Source: Acidobacteriota bacterium (GTDB lineage Bacteria > Acidobacteriota > Holophagae > Holophagales > Holophagaceae). Taken from it: a DNA stretch of 18,371 bases. The position numbers and the translations under genes are program-made. Shown piece after piece: positions 1 to 5,306 of this stretch; within the stretch, counting starts at the first letter, position 1, and each line of letters opens with the position of its first letter. Under the pieces are notes generated by a model. It had not been told where the DNA came from. It saw only the letters and a program-made list of their open reading frames with translations, and made no database searches. The DNA is taken from positions 1 through 18,371 of the forward strand of contig JAJYBX010000005.1 in NCBI GenBank assembly GCA_021778785.1. Direction: 5' to 3'.

Positions 1-584
1 TCGGCACCGACGGGGACTTCTACCTCGACACCACCGCCAGCCTCCTCTACGGCCCCAAGGGCCTCGTCACCGCCGGCGCCTGGCCCGCCACGGGCACCAG
101 CCTGGTGGGCCCGGCCGGGGTCACGGGTGCCACGGGTCCCCAGGGGGCCACCGGCCCGACGGGCCCTCAGGGCCTCGCCGGCGCCACCGGGGCGACGGGC
201 CCGGCGGGAGCCACCGGACCGGCGGGACCGACGGGTCCCCAGGGAGCCACCGGACCCGCGCCCGCGACCATCACGACCATGCTTCTCGGTCAGAAGCAGA
301 CGGGCACGGTGCAGGCCGTGGGCCTCACCTACATCATCGCCGTGACGGGGATCTTCCCGCCCCGGGGCGGCAGCGGCAGCGCGACGGGGCCGTACCTGGG
401 CGAGATCAAGCTGTTCGCGGGGAACTTCGCACCGGATGGCTGGGCCCTCTGCAATGGGCAGCTCCTGACCATCTCCTCGAATACTGCCCTGTTCTCCATC
501 CTGGGCACGAACTACGGGGGGGACGGGATCTCCACCTTCGCCCTGCCCGACCTGAGGGCCGCCGTGCCCATGCACGTCAACTGA
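1..584 (+). CDS. Collagen-like protein with C-terminal phage tail collar domain (5' partial)
   Basis: The frame is open from base 3, with no start in the window, so the N-terminus lies upstream. About 193 residues are visible. The first ~34 ([14 protein letters not shown]...GTSLVGP) match the head segment often found before Gly-X-Y tracts in bacterial collagen-like proteins. Exactly 17 Gly-X-Y triplets follow at 108-260, rich in GAT, GPA and GPQ. A linker of about 45 residues leads to a phage tail collar domain (PF07484-like: [22 protein letters not shown] ... [16 protein letters not shown]), and the protein stops five residues later. Collar-domain proteins of the microcystin-dependent (Mdp) group usually continue for roughly another 100 residues, so this is a minimal collar. 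Collagen-like tracts trimerise, which suggests a trimeric cell-surface fibre with the collar as tip or trimerisation cap. That role is inferred. A second collagen-like gene follows 71 bases later. Confidence 0.85.
   Translation, partial: GTDGDFYLDTTASLLYGPKGLVTAGAWPATGTSLVGPAGVTGATGPQGATGPTGPQGLAGATGATGPAGATGPAGPTGPQGATGPAPATITTMLLGQKQTGTVQAVGLTYIIAVTGIFPPRGGSGSATGPYLGEIKLFAGNFAPDGWALCNGQLLTISSNTALFSILGTNYGGDGISTFALPDLRAAVPMHVN
108..260 (+). repeat. Gly-X-Y collagen-like tract, 17 triplets
   Basis: There are 17 uninterrupted Gly-X-Y triplets (153 bases, a nine-base periodicity), mostly GAT, GPA, GPT and GPQ. Thr is frequent at Y, as in other bacterial collagen-like proteins that lack hydroxyproline. 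The tract has the same triplet count as the first tract of the next gene. Confidence 0.9.
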
Positions 585-655
585 AACTGCGCACCGCGGG
601 CGGCCGTCCGCAGCACCCCATTCCCCGAAGCCACCCCCCTGCCCTGGGGGTCCCT

Positions 656-2385
656 TTGCCCCTCCGTCTCTCCCTCCTGACCCTGGTCCTGGCCAGCCTG
701 GCGCCCGGCCTCCGCGCCCAGGGCGCCCCCGCCACGGCCGTGGCGCCGCCCAGCCCCGCCGTGGCCTACCAGGGCCGCCTCACGGAGGCCGGCCTACCGG
801 TCACGGGCACCCGCAGCTTCGTCTTCTCCATCCTGGATGCCCAGGCCCACGAGCTGTGGAACTCGGGCCCCCAGGACGTGGCCGTGAACAACGGCCTCTA
901 CGCCGTGGTGCTGGGCGGCCCGGGCATGCCCGCCATCCCCGCCTCGCTGCTGGGCACCCCCAACCTCAAGCTCCACCTCGCCATCAACGGCACGGCCCTC
1001 ACGCCCGACACGGACCTGGTGCCCGCCCTCCAGGCCCGCAGCGCCTTTGAATTCTCCGGCCCCTTGGCCGGCGACGTGGGCGGCACCCAGAACGCCACGG
1101 TGGTGCTGCGTCTCGCGGGCGTGCCCCTGGACACCACCACCGCCCCCGCCACGGGCCAGGCCCTGGTGTTCAATGGCTCGAGCTGGGCCCCCGGCACGGT
1201 GGCGGGCGCGCCCGGTCCCCAGGGCCCCCAAGGACCCGCCGGACCCGCGGGCCCGACCGGCGCCACCGGATCCCAGGGCCCCATGGGCCTCCCCGGAATC
1301 GCCGGTCCCCAGGGAGCCACCGGCGCCACGGGCCCCGCGGGCCCCCAGGGCCCTCCGGCCGCCTTCAAGGGCGCCTGGAGCAGCAGCGCCTCGTACGCCC
1401 CCGGGGACGCGGTGTCCGAGAACGGATCCTCCTACGTCGCGCTGACAGCCAGCACCGCCCTCGATCCGGCGGCCGACGTGGCCGGCTCGGGCGGGCACTG
1501 GGCCGTGCTCGCGCTCCAGGGCGCCCAGGGCCCGCAGGGCCTCCAGGGAATCCAGGGCATCCCGGGCATCCAGGGCCTGGCGGGCCCCGCGGGGGCCACC
1601 GGCGCCACCGGGCCCCAGGGACTGCAGGGGCTCCAGGGCCCCACGGGCCGCAAGGCCCGCCGGTCTCCTTCCGGGGGGCCTGGAGCGGCAGCACCACCTA
1701 CACCGTCGGTGACACCGTCTCCGAGGGAGGCGCGAGCTACATCGCCCTCACGGGCAACCTCAACGTGGATCCCGCCCTGGACGTGGCGGGGTCAGGCACC
1801 ACCTGGGCCCTGCTGGCGGCCCGGGGCGCCACGGGCCCGGCCGGGGCCACCGGAGCCCAGGGTCCGCAGGGGCTCCAGGGCCCCACGGGGGCGACCGGAC
1901 CCACGGGCGCGACGGGGGCCACCGGGGCCACGGGCCCGGCCGGCACGGCGGCCACGGTGACGGTGGGCACCACCACCACGGGCGCTGCGGGGTCCTCCGC
2001 CTCGGTGACCAACTCCGGCACCGCCAGTGCCGCCATCCTGAACTTCACCATCCCCCAGGGCGCCTCCGGCCCCACGGGCGTGCACGTGATCCCGGGGTCC
2101 ACCGGGACCACCTACCTCGTGGGCGCCAATGACCGGATGGTGGTGGTGGCCAACACGGGCACGCCCACCGTCACCCTGCCCGATCCCACCGCCAATGCGG
2201 GCCGGATGATCTACGTGATGGCGGGGGGCAACCACTTCACCCTGAACACCGCCGTCGGCACGATCCAGGACGGCACCGGCACCACCAACGCCACGACCTT
2301 CGCCCCCACCGCCTCCGTCGCGTTCCTCTACAGCTTCTGGACGGTCGTCTGCGTGTCCGACGGGACCTACTGGTACATCAACTAG
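656..2385 (+). CDS. Secreted collagen-like protein with two GAW modules; frameshifted near 1648
   Basis: The TTG start at 656 is chosen because a signal peptide follows at once (MPLRLSLLTLVLASLAPGLRA, cleavage near residue 22) and GGGGG lies 5 bases upstream. The order is: N-terminal beta-rich domain (about residues 36-180, beginning VAYQGRLTEAG), Gly-X-Y tract (184-234), a 51-residue GAW module resembling small carbohydrate-binding modules (237-287), and a second Gly-X-Y tract. After codon 331 (base 1646) the frame turns into Pro/Arg-rich nonsense that runs to 1960. The expected sequence resumes in the -1 frame at 1648 (PQGPPVSFRGAW), with a second module, a third tract and a C-terminal beta domain ending YWYIN at 2385. 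Restoring one C gives a coherent 576-residue protein. Ordinary gene calling would show two pieces, 656-1960 and about 1765-2385. The cause may be a sequencing deletion or a true mutation. A surface or adhesive role is inferred. Confidence 0.8.
1205..1357 (+). repeat. Gly-X-Y tract, 17 triplets
   Basis: This is the first collagen-like tract of the second gene, codons 184-234. It has 17 perfect triplets from GAP to GPP and carries more Pro and Gln than the tract in the upstream gene. Confidence 0.9.
1364..1516 (+). repeat. GAW module copy 1 (51 codons)
   Basis: It reads FKGAWSSSASYAPGDAVS, then a segment ending GSGGHWAVLAL. The copy at 1669-1821 has the same length and order (GAW, Y..GD.VSE, SY.AL, DVAGSG, WA.LA). 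This pattern resembles small CBM5/12-like carbohydrate-binding modules, so glycan binding is possible but not shown. Confidence 0.75.
1520..1665 (+). repeat. Gly-X-Y tract, ~16 triplets, containing the frame break
   Basis: Fourteen triplets (GAQ to GPT) are read in the frame of the start codon up to 1645. The last two (GPQ, GPP) appear only after shifting to the -1 frame near 1648. The tract is rich in GLQ and GIQ. Confidence 0.8.
1669..1821 (+). repeat. GAW module copy 2 (51 codons)
   Basis: It reads FRGAWSGSTTYTVGDTVSEG and ends GTTWALLAA, in the frame after the break. It is exactly 51 codons, like copy 1. The identical length and shared residues show internal duplication and support the view that both frames once formed one gene. 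Confidence 0.75.
1825..1950 (+). repeat. Gly-X-Y tract, 14 triplets
   Basis: Fourteen triplets run from GAT to GTA in the post-break frame. The tract is dominated by GAT and GPT and leads into the C-terminal beta domain. Confidence 0.85.
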
Positions 2386-2473
2386 CCGCCGCGTTTTTTG
2401 CAGGCTCTGGACCGATGGCACCGGCCGCCGCCCGGACCCATCCTTGGGGCGCGTTCAACCCAAGGAGGCCGCC

Positions 2474-2929
2474 ATGACCGTGGCCAACGTGAAGGAATTC
2501 CTCAAAGCCAACGGGGTGTCGCACATCGTGATCCCCCACCCGCTGGCCTTCACCGCCACCTCGGTGGCGGGCGCCGCCCACATCCCCGGGAAGGAGATGG
2601 CCAAGACGGTGGTGGTGAACCTGGACGGACGGCCGGCCCTGGCCGTCCTCCCCGCGGACCGGAAGGTGGACCTGGAGCGGCTGCGCCGGGCGACGGGGGC
2701 CACCACCATCGAGCTCACCAACGAGCGCGAATTCACCGCCGACTTCCCCGGCTGCGAGGTGGGGGCCATGCCGCCCTTCGGCAACCTCTACGGCCTGGAG
2801 GTCTTCGTGGATCCGCACCTGGCCGCCGATCCCGAGATCGCCTTCAACGCCGGCACCCACACCGAGCTGATCCGCATGTCGTACAAGGATTTCGAGCGGC
2901 TGGTGAAGCCGAAGCTCGTGGCCATGTAG
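2474..2929 (+). CDS. YbaK/prolyl-tRNA-editing-type aminoacyl-tRNA deacylase
   Basis: The 151-residue protein is a stand-alone YbaK/ProX-like editing domain, a cytoplasmic family that hydrolyses mischarged aminoacyl-tRNAs. Family marks are HPLAFTA near residue 22, the conserved lysine in AKTVVVN (K44, matching the essential Lys of YbaK), GAMPPFG (97-103) in the substrate pocket, and the closing GTHTELIRM segment. The ATG at 2474 is chosen over an in-frame codon at 2444 because a strong AAGGAGG lies at 2462-2468 and the family's N-terminus fits. The exact tRNA and amino acid specificity cannot be read from sequence; this subgroup is often annotated only as YbaK/EbsC family. A GC-rich hairpin follows the stop. 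The gene appears to be its own unit. Confidence 0.9.
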   Translation: MTVANVKEFLKANGVSHIVIPHPLAFTATSVAGAAHIPGKEMAKTVVVNLDGRPALAVLPADRKVDLERLRRATGATTIELTNEREFTADFPGCEVGAMPPFGNLYGLEVFVDPHLAADPEIAFNAGTHTELIRMSYKDFERLVKPKLVAM

Positions 2930-2956
2930 CCCCGGGCGGTCCGCCCGCCCCGGGGC
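2929..2956 (+). terminator. Candidate GC-rich terminator hairpin
   Basis: GCCCCGG (2929-2935) pairs with CCGGGGC (2950-2956). Inside it, CGGGCG (2933-2938) can alternatively pair with CGCCCG (2942-2947) around a 3-base loop. It begins at the last base of the deacylase stop codon. There is no U-tract, so termination activity is uncertain. Confidence 0.45.
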
Positions 2957-2970
2957 GAACCGGGGTCTGG

Positions 2971-2976
2971 GATACT
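2971..2976 (+). promoter_or_regulatory. -10-like box GATACT, start-proximal
   Basis: TGGGATACT resembles an extended -10 element. Its last base lies 6 bases before the A of the ATG at 2982, so transcription would begin at or next to the start codon. No -35 is recognisable, and no Shine-Dalgarno precedes this start. The same box recurs before 3720. Confidence 0.45.
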
Positions 2977-2981
2977 GGGGC

Positions 2982-3701
2982 ATGCCCCTGCGCCTGGAGG
3001 AACGCTCGCTGCTGGTCCTGCTGCCGGGGCTGGACGGGACAGGCGTGATGTTCGAGCCCTTCCTGAAGGCGGCCGTGGACTTCGAGGCACGGGTCGTGCG
3101 TTACCCCGAGGCCCTGGTGTCCTACGCGGCGTGCCTCCACCATGCCCGGACGCTCCTGCCGCGGGACCGGCCCTACGTGCTGCTGGGGGAATCCTTCTCG
3201 GGCCCCGTGGCCCTGGCCCTGGCGGCGGAACGGCCGGAGGGGCTGGTGGCCCTGGTGCTCTGCGGCACCTTCGCCCGGAACCCGCGCCCGGGCCTCGCCT
3301 GGACGGCGCCCCTGCTGGGCCTGCTGCCGCCGATGCGGCTGCCTCTGGGGGCCATCCGCTTCCTCCTGCTGGGCCGCTGGGCCACGGGGCCCCTGATGGA
3401 CCTGGTGCGGCGCGTGCTGCCGGCCGTGCCCAAGGCCACCCTCCGCGACCGCCTGCTGGCCGTGATCGCCGTGGATCAGACGCCCCTGCTGTCCCGCATC
3501 CACGTGCCCGCCCTGGCCCTGGTGGCCGCCCACGATCGCCTGGTGCCCGCCGCCGCCACGCGCCACCTGCGGACGCACCTGCGCGGCCTGGACATCGCCA
3601 CCCTGCAGGGCCCCCACTGGCTGCTGCAGACCCGGCCCGACGCCGCCGCCCAGGCCCTCCGGGACTTCCTGGGGCGGATCGCACCCGACGGCCGCGGGTG
3701 A
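2982..3701 (+). CDS. Alpha/beta-fold hydrolase
   Basis: The 239-residue protein is a compact alpha/beta hydrolase. The first strand and oxyanion region are LLVLLPGLDGTG (10-21). The nucleophile elbow is GESFSG (69-74) with Ser71. The acid is probably Asp185 in AAHDRLVP, and the base is His212 in GPHWLLQ. A short lid-like insert rich in Leu and Pro (about 104-150) lies between. There is no signal peptide, so it is probably cytoplasmic. The substrate is unknown; esterase or thioesterase activity is plausible. The ATG at 2982 is the first good start and lacks an SD; the box GATACT sits just upstream. The gene ends in a small hairpin, and the next gene starts 18 bases later with its own box. Confidence 0.85.
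   Translation: MPLRLEERSLLVLLPGLDGTGVMFEPFLKAAVDFEARVVRYPEALVSYAACLHHARTLLPRDRPYVLLGESFSGPVALALAAERPEGLVALVLCGTFARNPRPGLAWTAPLLGLLPPMRLPLGAIRFLLLGRWATGPLMDLVRRVLPAVPKATLRDRLLAVIAVDQTPLLSRIHVPALALVAAHDRLVPAAATRHLRTHLRGLDIATLQGPHWLLQTRPDAAAQALRDFLGRIAPDGRG
3682..3700 (+). other. Small stem-loop at the hydrolase stop codon
   Basis: CACCCG (3682-3687) and CGGGTG (3695-3700) form a 6-bp stem with a 7-base loop overlapping the TGA. It could help separate the two genes, but no U-tract follows. Confidence 0.3.
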
Positions 3702-3707
3702 ACCTGG

Positions 3708-3713
3708 GATACT
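3708..3713 (+). promoter_or_regulatory. -10-like box GATACT, start-proximal
   Basis: CCTGGGATACTG repeats the arrangement seen at 2971. The box ends 7 bases before the ATG at 3720, which predicts a leaderless or near-leaderless transcript. There is no SD between the box and the start. Confidence 0.45.
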
Positions 3714-3719
3714 GCCCCC

Positions 3720-4289
3720 ATGTCCGTCTTCGCCCGTCCCGCTCTCCGCTGGAGCGCCCTGGTGGCGCTCTGGGGGGTGGTGCTGGCGGTGGTCTGGGTG
3801 GGGCTGGTGCAGACCTTCCTGCTGGTGATGAACCCCTTCTGCCGCTGGCAGGGCCCGGGCGCGGCGCACGTGAAGGTGGTGCGGGTGGACCGCGATCCCC
3901 AGAGCCAGATCGCGGACATCGTGACGGTGAAGGAGGGCGACCGGGACCGGGAGCTGACGATGCTCAAGGCCGAGGCCGCCGAACTGGTGCCCGGCGACGA
4001 GATCTGGGTGCTGGACAACTACGTGGCCGATGGCCTGCGCCCCAACCAGTTCCGCCTGACGCCCCTGCGGATCCTGCTGGAGTACCCCTTCCTCCTGCTG
4101 CTGCCCGTGGGCTGGGCCCTCTGGCGCCTGCGCCGGATCCGGATCCAGGCCGAGGCCGCCGCCCCGCCGCCGGTGCGCCGCACCTTCACCGACGATTTTC
4201 ACCTCCGCGCCCAGCGCTTCGCCAAGCCGGACGACAGCGGCGCCCAGAAGGCGGAAGCGCCCAAATCCCAGCCCGACGAACACCGATGA
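3720..4289 (+). CDS. Two-TM membrane protein, hypothetical
   Basis: I do not recognise a named family for this 189-residue protein. It has a transmembrane helix at about 11-36 (ALVALWGVVLAVVWVGLV) and a second at about 115-136 (LRILLEYPFLLLLPVGWAL). Between them lies a ~75-residue soluble, probably beta-rich and extracytoplasmic segment (AHVKVVRVDRDPQSQIADI to NYVADGLRPNQF). The C-terminal ~50 residues are charged and probably cytoplasmic (RRIRIQ, then Pro/Ala and Lys/Glu-rich). The layout recalls DUF3592-like membrane proteins, but I cannot confirm homology. The ATG at 3720 follows a GATACT box and has no SD. The neighbours (hydrolase upstream, DUF2164 protein downstream) give no clear functional hint. 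Confidence 0.75.
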   Translation: MSVFARPALRWSALVALWGVVLAVVWVGLVQTFLLVMNPFCRWQGPGAAHVKVVRVDRDPQSQIADIVTVKEGDRDRELTMLKAEAAELVPGDEIWVLDNYVADGLRPNQFRLTPLRILLEYPFLLLLPVGWALWRLRRIRIQAEAAAPPPVRRTFTDDFHLRAQRFAKPDDSGAQKAEAPKSQPDEHR

Positions 4290-4361
4290 GGGACCTCCCG
4301 GGGGGATGACCGGGGCCCCGCGGCTCCGTTGCGGGTATCGTCGGGGGTTCCCGAGGCTCCC

Positions 4362-4652
4362 ATGGACATCCGGCTCCCCCCCGACGTCGAGACGCGCCTG
4401 CACGAATCCATCCAGCGATTCGTGGCGCAGGAATACGGCGTGAGCCTGGGCGGGCTGGGGGCGGGGGTCTTCCTGGACTTCTGCCTGAAGGAGATCGGCC
4501 CGGCGGTGTACAACCAGGCCGTCGCGGACGCCCAGGCCCACCTGCAGGTCCACGTGGCCGACCTGGAGAACGTCTGCTTCGCGGAGGAGGGCGGCTTCTG
4601 GAAGCCGGAGGGCCGCAAGGCCGTGGCCCGGAAGCCGGCCTCGAGGCGGTAG
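4362..4652 (+). CDS. DUF2164 family protein
   Basis: The 96-residue protein matches the DUF2164 pattern: an N-terminal amphipathic stretch (LHESIQRFVAQEY), then FLDFCLKEIGPAVYNQAV (about 40-57), with the hallmark DF..KEIGP.VYNQA, followed by a helix with DAQAHLQ and a C-terminal aromatic Trp. The function of the family is unknown; it is a small cytoplasmic protein. The ATG at 4362 is preferred over an in-frame TTG at 4329 because the family starts just before the conserved helix and CGAGG lies about 5 bases upstream. A weak box TATCGT (4336-4341) sits about 20 bases upstream. The basic tail (RKAVARKPASRR) is not typical of the domain. Confidence 0.8.
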   Translation: MDIRLPPDVETRLHESIQRFVAQEYGVSLGGLGAGVFLDFCLKEIGPAVYNQAVADAQAHLQVHVADLENVCFAEEGGFWKPEGRKAVARKPASRR

Positions 4653-4655
4653 ACT
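4650..4655 (+). promoter_or_regulatory. -10-like box TAGACT overlapping the DUF2164 stop codon
   Basis: TAGACTGGGG has the same layout as GATACTGGGG at 2971, and its TAG is the stop of the DUF2164 gene. The next start is at 4675, so a transcript would have a leader of about 13 bases. Confidence 0.3.
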
Positions 4656-4674
4656 GGGGCATCGGCGGTCGCCC

Positions 4675-5043
4675 ATGCCCCACTGCATCCTGGAAGCCTC
4701 GGACAACCTGCTGGACGAACCGGACTGGCCCGGTCTCCTGGCCGACCTCCACCGCACCCTGGTGGACACGGGGCTCTTCGCGGAGGCGGACCTCAAGAGC
4801 CGCGTGATCCGCCACGGGATCTTCCGCGTGGCCGACGGCGCCCCGGACCGCGCCTTCGTCACCCTCGACGTGCAGGTGATGGAAGGCCGCAGCGATGCCG
4901 TGAAGGCCTCCCTCAGCGACGCCCTGCTGCCGCTGCTGGTCCGCGCCTTCCCCCGCAGCGCCGCGGGGATGCGGCTCAATGTCACCGTCCAGATCAGCGA
5001 CCTCCACCGCCCCAGCTACCGGCGCCACCAGAGCCAGCCATGA
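4675..5043 (+). CDS. 5-carboxymethyl-2-hydroxymuconate delta-isomerase (CHMI) family protein
   Basis: The 122-residue protein belongs to the CHMI branch of the tautomerase superfamily, whose N-terminal proline (Pro2, exposed after Met removal) is the catalytic base. Marks are MPHCILEAS at the start, LLADLHRTLVDTGLF (about 21-35), a KSRVIRHGIFRVADG segment (about 41-55) and EGRSDAVKASLSDALLPLL (about 70-88). The family enzyme isomerises CHM in 4-hydroxyphenylacetate catabolism (HpaF), but no other hpa gene is in the window, so the true substrate may differ and no symbol is given. It acts in the cytoplasm, usually as a trimer. The ATG of the next gene overlaps its stop codon (ATGA), so translation is probably coupled. 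Confidence 0.85.
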   Translation: MPHCILEASDNLLDEPDWPGLLADLHRTLVDTGLFAEADLKSRVIRHGIFRVADGAPDRAFVTLDVQVMEGRSDAVKASLSDALLPLLVRAFPRSAAGMRLNVTVQISDLHRPSYRRHQSQP

Positions 5044-5249
5044 CCGATGCCATCTCGCCCCTCCAACTCCGTCTCCTGAAGATGGTGGCCTCCCACCACC
5101 CGGACGTGGCGCGGGAGCACCTCCTGAAGGCCGGGGCCGCCGAGGCCGACATCGCCTGGCTGGAGCGCCACGACCTCGTCCGGGAGAGCGGCCCCGGCCG
5201 CCTCAACCTCTCCCACATGGGACGGCAGGTCCTGAAGCGCATCACCTGA
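5040..5249 (+). CDS. Small 69-residue protein, winged-helix-like
   Basis: The start overlaps the upstream stop as ATGA, a classic coupling arrangement, and the frame has the same high-GC3 codon pattern as its neighbours. The protein is helical: ISPLQLRLLKMVASHHP, then EHLLKAGAAEADIAWLERHDLV and a short strand pair (LVRESGPGRLNLS) before a last helix (HMGRQVLKRI). This helix-helix-helix-wing order resembles a small winged-helix DNA-binding protein, but I cannot name a family. It might regulate or act with the CHMI-like protein. A stem-loop lies directly downstream. Confidence 0.65.
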   Translation: MTDAISPLQLRLLKMVASHHPDVAREHLLKAGAAEADIAWLERHDLVRESGPGRLNLSHMGRQVLKRIT

Positions 5250-5250
5250 T

Positions 5251-5278
5251 CCACGGAGGACGGGACGACGTCCTGTGG
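5251..5278 (+). other. Stem-loop between the 69-residue gene and the peptidase gene
   Basis: CCAC (5251-5254) pairs with GTGG (5275-5278), and AGGACG (5257-5262) with CGTCCT (5269-5274), around a GGACGA loop with a 2-base bulge on the 5' side. It could be a terminator without U-tract or an mRNA-processing element. A -10-like GAGAAT (5279-5284) follows immediately. Confidence 0.45.
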
Positions 5279-5306
5279 GAGAATGCCCCTCCCGCCTGGA
5301 GGTCCC

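Noticed and set aside
1..600. Prophage remnant suggested by the collar domain
   Set aside because: No other phage gene, integrase or attachment site is in the window, and the domain is joined to a collagen stalk seen in cellular proteins.
1640..1655. Programmed -1 ribosomal frameshift in the collagen-like gene
   Set aside because: No X XXY YYZ slippery heptamer at the junction and no upstream SD-like stimulator; a simple one-base deletion explains it better.
108..1950. Nine-base periodic sequence as a CRISPR or tandem DNA repeat array
   Set aside because: The periodicity is exactly that of Gly-X-Y codons in an open frame; there are no spacers or constant repeats.
2386..2473. Intrinsic terminator at the T6 run (2394-2399) after the collagen-like gene
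   Set aside because: The T-run is clear, but no stable stem could be found directly upstream of it.
2844..4985. 713-codon minus-strand open frame across the hydrolase, membrane-protein and CHMI genes
   Set aside because: Low-complexity His/Gly/Gln-rich product with no domain, opposite several well-supported genes with motifs.
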